64,000 bases of DNA from Massospora cicadina (lineage: Eukaryota; Entomophthoromycota; Entomophthoromycetes; Entomophthorales; Entomophthoraceae). This document shows, in pieces, positions 54,898 to 64,000 of the stretch. The translations under genes and the position numbers were made by a program. The notes beneath the pieces were generated by a model. That model did not search any database, was not told the origin of the DNA, and worked only from the letters and a program-made list of their open reading frames with translations. Location: contig JAKSZP010007909.1 in NCBI GenBank assembly GCA_022478985.1, positions 124,001-188,000 on the forward strand, in the 5' to 3' direction. Each line of letters begins with the position of its first letter. The stretch's first letter is position 1.

Positions 54898-54902
54898 GAC
54901 CC

Positions 54903-55500
54903 TAAATGCCAGGGGAAGGCATCTATAAAGGATCATTCTTTTTCCATCCAAGCTTATAATTGGGAATAATATATTCTAATTTTTTTACTAGTTTGTAAAA
55001 CCCGCCATATTCAATGGCAAATATAAAATCATTTAAGTTGATTGTAAAATTCTGGCTAAATTTAGCACAAGCGAGCATAAGCTAGCTGGATTCCCACACT
55101 CTTTGGCGAATCTTGGGCCTTTGTGGCTCACAAAGAGTTAAAGTGGAAGAATTTTCTGTCACATCAGTGGCCACTATTTGGCTATTAGTTGGGATGGTGG
55201 TTATGGTGATTACCAGTCATCACTCCCTATTCACCTCCTTTCCCTCCCACTATCAAGTCATTTGGATGGCACTTGCTTTGGCATTCTGGGTTGTATTCTA
55301 GGTTCTCACGCAACCCAACTGGCAGTCCAGTCTCAATTTTATCTGCCGTTTCCATGACACTATGGATGAGAAGCCAACTCCAAGGACAGTAAATAAGATA
55401 ATAAATCTACTCATGTAGAGTTTTCCAAAAAAATGAACAAACTGCTTAATAATTCCAGGTGGAATATCATAATTTTACTTCTTTAAAGAACTAACTCCAC
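54903..55500. other. Flank right of element E with a short hydrophobic frame
   Basis: It continues the sequence cut by E at 48365 and contains a CTATAAAGG box at about 54931. Frame 55113-55301 (62 codons) is strongly hydrophobic (VATIWLLVGMVVMVITSHHS; VIWMALALAFWVVF). It could be a second LTR-borne membrane-type ORF or chance; no second copy is present to test this. Confidence 0.3.
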
Positions 55501-58345
55501 CAAGAAGTAGAAAAGGCCACATGTACATGTAAACAAGACCATGGCTGGGATTAGTCCTCAGAACCTGACCTCAAAGATATTATTAAACAAGTTGTAGCCA
55601 TTTTATTTACTATTTTGACTTCCCAACTATTACAGCAGCTGATGCTAACGCTGCTCTAGAATCTATTAAAAACCTACCACTGTGGACATGGGCTTGTCAA
55701 TTTCTCTCCTTTCGCTACCAATACTGATTGCTTTATGGATTTATCCCAGTTTAAAAGAAAAAAACTAAGGATTAATACTTTTTATCAATTTAAATTGGTC
55801 AAATTTGCCTAAGTTCAAAAAGAAAGGGAAATTCAAACTTTTATGTGGCTTAAAATTTGATTACCATAGTGAACTCAAATGACCAGCTCAAATTGGCTAA
55901 ATCAATGAATCTGTTGAACCCTGTCAGTTAAGGTTGTAATGGCAAATCTTTGTGAAGCTGGCATGTCTTATGAAAATGCTAAAGTACTTATTTTTAAAGG
56001 GTTTGGTGGGACAGAACTGATGATAAGACAAAAACCGCCTTCCTTTCCCTAACTTTAATCAAGAAGAAGAAGTTTTAGCCTTTTCCAACTACATCTATTA
56101 TTTAGCCCAGGTGTTTGATGGTTTAAGGTTCTGAGTCACTATTATGATCAGATTGCTTTCCGTCATTCCTGTAAGTATAATAAAAAGTTATGTCAAGCTA
56201 TGTAATTAATACAAGTTCAGAAATCACCATTACCAAAATGGTGAACTACCTCTGCTGCTGCGCCCACACTTTTAATGCGCTCAATAGCAAATACTTGGAT
56301 TTTCAAAGTGGCCAACGTCAGCTAAACGCCCTAAGAAGGAATGCCATTTTTTAACCTCTTCTGAAGAAGATATGATGGGAAAAGGCTAGGTGGAATAGAG
56401 ATAAGATATTTTACTTCTGCCAATATATCCAAAAACCCTCATAAAAAATCACCACAGAAATTCACGCTGCCTCACTGCCTTGGTTGATCTAAAAATAGAT
56501 GCTTCAGGATCATACTTGAGATAATTGTAAATAATGTGTTTGCTATGTCCACAAAGCCGCATGTAAACTTGGACTTATGCTCCTAAATGAGTCAAGCAGA
56601 AACTTTTACCTTACAACTACTTGACAGCTCTGATAATTATTACTATGCATGCACCTATATTAATATAACATTAACAGACTTTTAGTTTGGAAAATTTATT
56701 GAAAGTGGTGCACCTATCACCACAGTATCCTCAAAACTAATGAATAAACTGGTGATTCCCCCAATATTAATCCTAAAAGGGGTACAGAACCGCGGGGCCT
56801 AGTTGTTATTATTTCATTAGATGCTTACAATTCCTTGACATTGAAATTAGTACCCTGTTAGTTTCTACCCATGATATCTTATTACCACATGAGAAAATCA
56901 TTATATTAATTGGGACCTCTGTTATGAGGGCATTTGTACTTAAAATGAATTTTAAAAAAAATATGCTAGAATAAATGGGCCAATACCTTCCACTTGCTTA
57001 CACTAAGGATGAACCACAGCTCAAGCGTCAATCTCCTTTAATTATAAATTTGAGTCTAGTAAGGAAACTATAAAACTTAGATATTAAAAAGGCTACCACC
57101 ACACTTTAAGTTTCCCTTGCATCTATTAAAATATAATTGAATTCCAGTCTTTGCTGACGAAATTATACCATTGAACTGGGCCACTAAGTCTAGTTGGTAA
57201 AGATATTTTATAGATTTCTAAAAGTATTATAATATTCTCCTTACTCCCCTTTACCAATCCAATTTGGATCCCATTGTTTTCACTAGTACTATCTACCCTA
57301 ATCAAGGAGAAATCAAGGCGTCCTTAAAACTTTTATTCTTGCTTCATCCACATAAGAAGGCATCAAAACATCGCCTTTGTTTACATGTTGCCTTCACCAG
57401 GTGAAGTAACTGATACTAAAAAGGAGATTGTCCGTTTAGGGATACTTTTCAGTAATCTGTTAAAGCCATACATCAACAAAAATATCTATGATTAACCCAC
57501 CAGACTCTGCCTTATGGTAAAGATCACAAACAACATGGAAAAGAATTAAAAACGGAAACAACTTCATAATGGCCTAAAAGTCCTTTTTTAGTACTAGATG
57601 GTCTGGCCTATAAGTCTTATCATTCTAAAATATCTGAACCTCACACAATTTTTATGCTCTAATGTTTGGGCAAGTGTAAGCAAATGTTGCAATTTGGTCA
57701 TACCACCCATTTATGTCTATTTAAATTTACTTAATTTTATTCTTCTAATTAAAAAGATTACAATCCATTGGGTCTTGTCGCTAATATCAAAATATAGAGT
57801 TAATTACTATTGATTATATCACCTCTGCGCCACATTTTGTATGTAGTTAATAATTGACAGTATTAAATTACTATCAGTTACCTCGCTCTGGAAAATCTGA
57901 TTATTGTGTATAGAGGTTTAATTCTTTCCTATTCTGCTGGCAAAAAAACCCAAATCATTTGCTATTATCAATTTACCTCAGCCCCACAGCCATATAATAT
58001 CAATTTCCATTTTGTTATCATCATTAATTCTACCTTGCCACACGTTGACATAAACACAATTGTTCTTTTATTACTACCTAAAACATATGACTAAGGGTTC
58101 TAAAGGTTCAGTGATACCTATGCACTACCCAGTATTCCTAAGTACTTTTTTAATTCGTATGATGGGTAGCATTTTTAAGGAGATCTGTTTTTACCCTTGC
58201 TTGGCAAAGCTGCTAAGAATAAACCTTATACAATAAAAAATCATTTTACTATTTTGAGGTCACTGTATTCATATAGTTTTTACTATTTAAAGTTTAGCTT
58301 GACCTGCGCAGTTATATTTTTACGCCTAAGCACTGATTGCAATAA
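55500..58345 (+). mobile_element. Old B-family relic I
   Basis: AT-rich plus-strand remains. Gag pieces (EEEVLAFSNYIYYLAQVFDG; HYYDQIAFRHSC) match B at 1960-2085. A protease block at 56690-56750 reads IESGAPITTVSSKLMNKL. MGQYLPL near 56975 matches B at about 3150. The right end, GCCTAAGCACTGATTGCAATA (about 58325-58345), resembles the B LTR end. RT and integrase are not recognisable. Decay is much greater than in the other elements. Confidence 0.55.
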
Positions 58346-58559
58346 CTGATATGTGGAGATTAGTTGATATTGGTATTAGGCCCAATTTAAGTTCTGAATT
58401 TGCAAGAGAGGCATGTATAAGAAATTTTACTAACACTTATGATTTTTTTGATAGTTTTTTTAGTCATTTAAAGTTCTTTCTAGAAATTTATTGTCTTAGG
58501 GAAGAATGGGCCTCTATTATAACTTTAAAGTGTTCATTTAGCGCAGGTAGGGTAACCAT
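58346..58559. other. AT-rich spacer with one short frame
   Basis: An 80-codon plus frame starts at 58351 (MWRLVDIGIRPN...). No motif is recognised and it overlaps the start of fragment J; probably not a gene. Confidence 0.35.
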
Positions 58560-59300
58560 ACTAATCACCTTATTATTAAGGAAAACATCCTGAATCATAG
58601 TATTTTGGTTTGTTGTAGTATCCTCTGATTAGGTTCATCATCATTGTTATATTCTTCAGGTCTTTCAATCAAATCATATAAATAACCAGATTTGTTATTC
58701 CCAAAATGTAGGTTATGCAGCAATGAAAGTCCATTCATGATTTAATGCCATGTTCCTGATTGCTGTTCAACCTTAATACTATAAGCTTCAATTTTAAGTG
58801 CCAAAAAAGATAATCAAAAGTAGAGTACTTCAAGTTCTGGAGCTTATTTCAAGTAAACATGTTCTATGACTACAATTTGGGTTGTCTTGAACAAATTTAG
58901 CATAACACTTGAAATCTTGGAAATAGTATGTCATACTTTTTTTAGCACTAAGTGGTCCCAACCTATTGGGGGATACACCTATTTAAAATCATGTCATACT
59001 TTTTCGTTAATGCTATAGTTTTATTATACCTTAGACAGTTGTTGAAAGAGCCAATGATTGAGCCAGTTTAGATAAAAATTGATCGAAGAAGAAGAGTCAA
59101 ATTTTAAAAGATAATCTCATCAACTGATGAATCAATTGACCTAATCTGGGTTAATAATAGTATATGACCCATTTAGAAGTAAAATAATGCAAATTGAATA
59201 CAAAAAATATGATAAAAAACCATTTAAGATAAGGTTACCATGAGTATTAGGAAAGCTTTTGCACAGAAGGCATGGTATCTGAAACGTTAGCATGTTTAGG
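58560..59300 (-). pseudogene. Degraded Ty3/gypsy Pol fragment J
   Basis: On the minus strand this matches the RNase H end of E: TCTTTCAATCAAATCATATA at about 58661 corresponds to LYDLIGRPE in E (49980-49995), followed by the linker and a WALKLK-type segment. No frame is longer than about 60 codons. Confidence 0.4.
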
Positions 59301-60300
59301 TGTGATCAATAGATGATCCTCACTTTTGATTAATAAAGTTACGCTTTATAAAAGCATTAGCCTTGCAGAAAATGTCAAAAGGCATATTGTAACCTTAGCA
59401 TCTAATCTATTCTAAGAAGATAGCTGATAAAAACCAAGACTTTTATTATAGCTTTCAAAGGAACATCCCTAAATTTTATATCACATGAATATAACATTTG
59501 GTAACTCCTACCAGGTGCTTCCAAGGCTAACTAGTGAAAAAAAATTTCATGAAGCTAAAAGATTTAAGCATTGACACTATATAATCTGTCAAGAGAATGA
59601 TTGTACATTAATGTGTGCACTCTGCTAATCAAGAATTAAAGTGGTAGTACAAGTAAGTTACATTTTAAAGCGTCAATGACTTTATCAATAATCGTCAGGG
59701 ACTGGTGTATCATTGACCTGGTTTGGGGCAACTAACTTTTAGCTAGCATAACCAAGGCTTTGGTACAGTATGACAAGGGCACTAAATGCATCCAAGTATA
59801 AGAACTATTAACTATACTGGAGTTTGATTCCCTCACAGATAATTTTTTAGAGGAAATATGGAAGGAAGATGTTTGAAGTTAAAGGTAGTAGATCGGAATT
59901 GATAACAACTTATTAAGTAACTTGGATAGCGATTGCATATTTAAGATATATATTTTATTGACCTCAAAGATTAACTAAATGAATGCCATAATTTTATATA
60001 CCATCTAACTTCCTGGTTTTACATAATCTTAATTGACTTTAAAACAGCGCATTATTCTTCTCTGGAGCTTATGAGATTGCAACTTGCATATGATTTTGAA
60101 AGGCAGTAAGAATCATCTCAGTCTCATTGTAAATTCGTTTTAGTGTGATTAATTGAATCAGTATTATTGCAATTAAGGTAATATAAAAAATTAATCGAAA
60201 ATTTTCACTACAACTATTCATTTGATATGCAATTATTCGATCTAACTTCATCACATATCCTCTTGATTTGAAGGATGATATCATAATCTCAGGGATTCCA
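59301..60300. other. AT-rich region, probably containing the 3' LTR of element G
   Basis: No gene was recognised. The LTR of G must end at 60323 on the plus strand (CACTGACA) and extend left, but its other edge cannot be set without a second copy. Minus frame 60284-60069 has one hydrophobic helix and no known family. Confidence 0.4.
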
Positions 60301-60344
60301 CTAATATCTGATTTACACTGACATCATCCCCCACAAAGGCTGAA

Positions 60345-60540
60345 TCCACCTGTGAGGACTTCTTTTTCCATTTATTTAATAACTTGCCTGCATTCTTTAG
60401 TTCTCCTCAGGCTCCCAAGTGCTCTCTTATACAGGATATCCAGCCCACTTAACCAGGTATTGCACTTTACCATGATGTGTTCATTTCCCTTTAATAGCCT
60501 CCACCCCATACTCAGGACAGGGACTTATAATCAGTGGTTG
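60345..60540 (-). pseudogene. Element G chromodomain
   Basis: The minus strand reads PEYGVEAIKGK, a stop, HHGKVQYLVKWAGYPV, a stop, then ESTWEPEEN. This is a textbook chromodomain (YLVKWAGY...STWEPEEN) interrupted by two stop codons. Confidence 0.88.
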
Positions 60541-60542
60541 TG

Positions 60543-61600
60543 CTAGCTCTTTGACTTTTTGTTGTGGTAAGGTACTTCCTTCTTTTTTGTACATGAGGGA
60601 ACGAGGGAATACAGTGTGAATTTTTTAACCTTCAGATGATTTAAGACGAGAAAGCCACCTTTCCTATAGCTTGTGACCTTGTATGTCCCTACGCGCCAAT
60701 GAGAAAGTTTCTGACATGGTACATCCAAAGAAATATTTCAAACATCCAGGTAAACTTAGTTACCTACTTCCAACATCTTATCAGGCACACGCTTTTTATT
60801 CACAAAGACTTTGTAAGTATGTACTATCTGTTCAGATTTGGTAAGAAAAGTGCATGAGTTTGATGAATGGTTCGCAAAAATTCCCTCCCAAGGTGGTTGT
60901 CTGCTTTAACAGATGGCAACGGTTACAAGTCACATCATGCCCATAGTTAGCTTTAGATGGTGACATTCCAGTTGAAGAATGATCTAGAGTTTTACAATAG
61001 AATTGGGCCATAGGCAACAACTCAACCCAGTTGTCCTGCTCCGCATTAACATAGCATCTCAGGCACTTCTCCAGCACCTGATTAACTCTCCAAATATGTC
61101 CATCAGTCTGCGGATGGTGTGCTGTGGATAAACATCTCTTGATTCCAAGGTCTACAAGGAGCTGTTATTAAAAGTTTGATGCAAATTGAGGCCCTCTGTC
61201 TGAAATATCCTCCTTGATAGCACCATGATGCAGGAATACAATTCTTAAAAACAGACGAGCTATCTCTTTAGCCTTGGCATTGGTAGTAGTTGGTATAAAA
61301 TAGCCCATTTTAGTGAATCTATCTTCCACCACCAATACTGCATTGAATCCATGGAAACGGGGTAGCTCTACTATAAACTCCATTGATATTGACTCCCATG
61401 GCTTTTGTGCAATTGATAACGGTTGTAATTGTCCTTCAGGAAGTCTTTTATAAACCTTGGTGCGCCCACAGACCTCACATCAATCCATATATTTTAATAC
61501 GTCCCTTCTAAGACCATGTTATTGGTAGGCTCTTTGAATCAGTTGGATTATTTTATTCTTTCCAGGATGTCCTGCCATTCCTACATCGTGGTGCTCGCGC
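60543..61600 (-). pseudogene. Element G integrase
   Basis: Frame 61383-61168 holds the core: MEFIVELPRFHGFNAVLVVE, DRFTKMGYFIPTT and then KEDISDRGPQFASNF, with both Asp intact. Frame 61077-60832 has VELLPMAQFYCKTLDHSSTG then MSPSKANYGH. Frame 60728-60543 is the C-terminal domain (CQKLSHWRVGTYKVTSYRKG). The Glu-bearing part near 61080-61130 is out of frame. Confidence 0.85.
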
Positions 61601-62400
61601 ATGATATCCAATCTCAAAGGTCCTTCTGGTACATAAAAGCAACCTTTTCTGAATACTGACTGACCCTTTAACGAGTAACTTTTTTTGTACCACACACTGC
61701 TAAGTTTTGAATAAGATCATTATTCACATTCTGACAGAAAGAATCATCATTTTGAACATCCAAAATCTCATCTCCACGTCTCACTAGTACAGGGTGAGAT
61801 AATGAATCAGGATCCTTGGTTTTCAGAAGCACCTGAGTATTAAACTCACTAATTTTCCCCTCTGCAGGTATCATGTCAGAACGACGGCTTAGGGAATCTG
61901 GAACCACATTATTTGTCCCAGGCTTTTACCAATGCCCAAGTCATAATCTGCCAGAGTAAGTGCCCATCTTGCCTGCCACTGGTTTAATTGCCGTGGGGAA
62001 AAAGAAAGTCATGTTCTTATGGTCTGTCAAAACTTTCATTGGGTACTTTGTTTCACACAAGTACTGGCGCCAGTACTTTAGACATTGAACAACAGCCAAC
62101 ATTTCCTTGTCATAGATAGTCTAGTTGCATCCCGCTGGGATGAATTTTTTTTGGAATAATAGGCTACGTGGTGCAGCCTACTATCATCTCCCTACTGCAA
62201 CAACCCCCCACGAGTGAATCCTGAACCATCAGTATCAACCACAAATAGCCTATCATAGTTGGGTATGGCTAACACTGGGGCCGAGACAAAAGCAGCCTTC
62301 AGGTCAGAAAAAGACTTTTCTGCCACCTGGGACCATATATGGAACTTTTTCTGATGTGAGCCATGGTAAGGGTAATGCGATAAAATTTTTTTCAATAAAA
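61601..62400 (-). pseudogene. Element G RNase H and connection
   Basis: Frame 61907-61668 is the end of RNase H plus linker (MVPDSLSRRSDMIPAEGKIS). Frame 62395-62192 gives FSDLKAAFVSAPVLAIPNYD then RLFVVDTDGSGFTRGGLLQ, the first RNase H strand (TDAS replaced by TDGS). Confidence 0.8.
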
Positions 62401-63145
62401 TCCAAGCAAAAGTTTGCCAAGCCTAAGAAGCTGCAAATATCCTTTTGGCTAGTAGGTGTAGGCCAAGCTGTTTGGCATCCACCTTGCTTGGTGCCAAGTG
62501 AACCCATTCTTGCCTACAAAATAACCAAGGAATTAGATATATTCCTGTTTAAACTCACACTTTGAAAGCTTGACGTGAAGGTTATGCTCCTAGATTTCTC
62601 AAAGATTAATTGCAAAATGGCGAAGATGTTCCTCAGGTGATCTGCTATACACCAGAATATCATCCAAATAAGCCACACAGAACTGGTCCTTGTACCAGCC
62701 CAATACCATGTTGACCATTTGCTGAAACGTGCTAGGCGCGTTTCATAGGCCAAATGGCATGACAAGATACTCAAACAACCCAAACCTGATCTTGAATGGC
62801 ATCTTCCATTCATTGCATTTTCTAATCCTGATCTGGTTGAATGCGTCCTGTAGGTCTACCTTTAAAAAGTTAGTTGCCCCAGAAAGCTGACTATTCAAGT
62901 AATCAGCATCAGGCAAAGGGTATCAGATCTTATTAGTGATATCATTTAACTTATTGTAGTTCACAAATGGATGTAATCCCCCATCTTTATTGCTTACAAA
63001 TAAAAGTAACGATGAACATGGGGAACGGGACACCCTTATGAAGCCCTTTCCTAACATAGAGTCCACATACTCACATAACGCCACCTGTTCCCATTGGTTG
63101 CAACCATATATTGGTCCATGAGTAGGCTGCTTCCCCTCTACCAAA
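62401..63145 (-). pseudogene. Element G reverse transcriptase
   Basis: Frame 63144-62923 gives FIRVSRSPCSSLLLFVSNKD then GGLHPFVNYNKLNDITNK. The minus strand near 62650-62690 reads [13 protein letters not shown], with an intact YLDD. Frame 62507-62304 is the thumb (PTSQKDICSFLGLANFCLDF). Confidence 0.85.
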
Positions 63146-63146
63146 T

Positions 63147-63848
63147 CTATTGTATAAAAAAATGTCTGTGGGATGGAATTAGCTTTGCCTCTTCTTTGCT
63201 AAACACTGAAGACCACGCTTTGAGGTATGCTGGAATTGTTCCTTTACATGATTTCAATGAAAACTTAGATTTTGCAACATGCAACCCTGGAAACAAACCT
63301 TTCCTCAACAACCATTCTTCGCGCTTTCCATCCACCTTGACTGTAACGGTGTTTCTGCCATAGTCATGTTGAAGCTCCATCTGGCCTAACCAAGGAAAAC
63401 CAAAAATTACGAGCTGGGGTGTAATCTTTAGGATCCAGAATTCAACCTAAGTTTTTAGGGACCAACTTCATACTTATGGGGTGAGCACAACATTAGGCAA
63501 CTAACTGTTCTCCATTTCCCAGGGTTACAGTCTGTGCCCTAGTCCCAATTCCCACTCCCAACTTCTTTATCATCTCTTCTGATACAAAGTTGTGTGAGGC
63601 CCCACTATCCAATAAAGATTCAGTATGAAATATAACATTACCCAATTTGAAATTACAGACAAAACAGGATAAGGCTGAATTTTGTTCTTTAATGCAGAGG
63701 CAACTGATGAAGACTTCCTTTTCTTAAAGTGACATTGATATCCTTCATGGCTCATGTTAAGTACTTGTTTTTTAAAAGAAGGCTCTTGCCGCATTAAAGT
63801 TCTTCCAATATTCAAATTTGTGGTGATTCCCAGCAATTCTAAAGGCAT
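63147..63848 (-). pseudogene. Element G protease and RT lead-in
   Basis: Frame 63380-63147 (VTVKVDGKREEWLLRKGLFP; KAWSSVFSKEEAKLIPSHRH) is the linker before RT. Around 63600-63625 the minus strand reads LLDSGASHNFV-like sequence in a broken frame, fitting the protease triad D-S-G. Frame 63848-63570 lies before it. Confidence 0.6.
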
Positions 63849-64000
63849 TGTGATGGGTGGTGTCTGATTAAATCTGCTAAGCGGCTTCTTAAACCCTGTC
63901 TGAAGTAAATAACTCCCATTTCTCCATCTAATTATGTCTTCTGGAAGATATCCAGAAACTTCTGTGTATAAACCTCAGCAGTTTTTCCTTCCTGCTGAAA

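Larger units (their letters stand above)
60324..64000 (-). mobile_element. Ty3/gypsy chromodomain element G, 5' end outside the window
   Basis: From the polypurine tract (minus TTTGTGGGGGATGA, plus 60324-60337) leftward lies the LTR; to the right come chromodomain, integrase, RNase H, RT and protease on the minus strand. Gag lies beyond 64000. The RT box YLDD and integrase motifs are largely intact, but stops and frameshifts occur. Confidence 0.88.

Noticed and set aside
1..64000. CRISPR arrays, bacterial operons, tRNA or rRNA genes
   Set aside because: No regular short direct repeats with spacers, no Shine-Dalgarno-led gene chains and no tRNA cloverleaf were noticed. The window is eukaryotic.

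Overview
This is a eukaryotic, almost certainly fungal, window. One intron-containing host gene is recognisable; nearly everything else is layered Ty3/gypsy LTR retrotransposon DNA in various stages of decay. Chromodomain-ending integrases, short introns and the style of the polyproteins suggest a filamentous fungus, possibly a basidiomycete, but I cannot place it further. No rRNA, tRNA or CRISPR array was recognised.

Host gene. A GC-rich island at about 19.86-23.9 kb carries a plus-strand Hul5/UBE3C-type HECT ubiquitin ligase. I model five exons at 20256-20417, 20949-21112, 21391-21490, 21598-21840 and 21878-23839, giving about 876 residues. Intron 1 contains four tandem copies of the end of exon 1 together with its splice donor.

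Left flank (0-19.8 kb). A frameshifted gag/ORF1-like gene lies at the left edge on the minus strand. Element B (plus) is split by element C (minus, 5409-13854). One LTR of C is itself split by a 575-bp solo LTR (12902-13476) with a perfect 5-bp target duplication. Further right are a large LTR-like repeat (about 16515-17480) and a solo LTR of family F (17694-18404).

Centre right (24.2-41.8 kb). Two copies of family D (minus) lie in tandem and share the middle LTR (LTR-internal-LTR-internal-LTR). The second copy is broken by element F (plus, 31504-37061), which is flanked by a near-perfect target duplication.

Right (41.8-64 kb). There is a second copy of the 16.5-kb repeat, an LTR/primer-site remnant, a partial chromodomain element H (plus), a structurally complete element E (minus, 48366-54897, equal 414-bp LTRs, target duplication GACCC), an old B-family relic I (plus), a degraded fragment J, and the 3' two thirds of chromodomain element G (minus, running off the right end).

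The elements fall into two lineages. B, D and E (and probably I) have a dUTPase-like domain between protease and reverse transcriptase and no chromodomain; B, D and E share one primer-binding site. C, F, G and H end in a chromodomain. Catalytic residues in several copies have been lost through G:C to A:T changes, so most are dead; E and F are the best preserved. The most unusual signals are the dUTPase-like domain, a membrane-protein-like ORF carried inside the LTR of family F, a coiled coil plus collagen-like tract in the E Gag, and the duplicated splice-donor array in the HECT gene.
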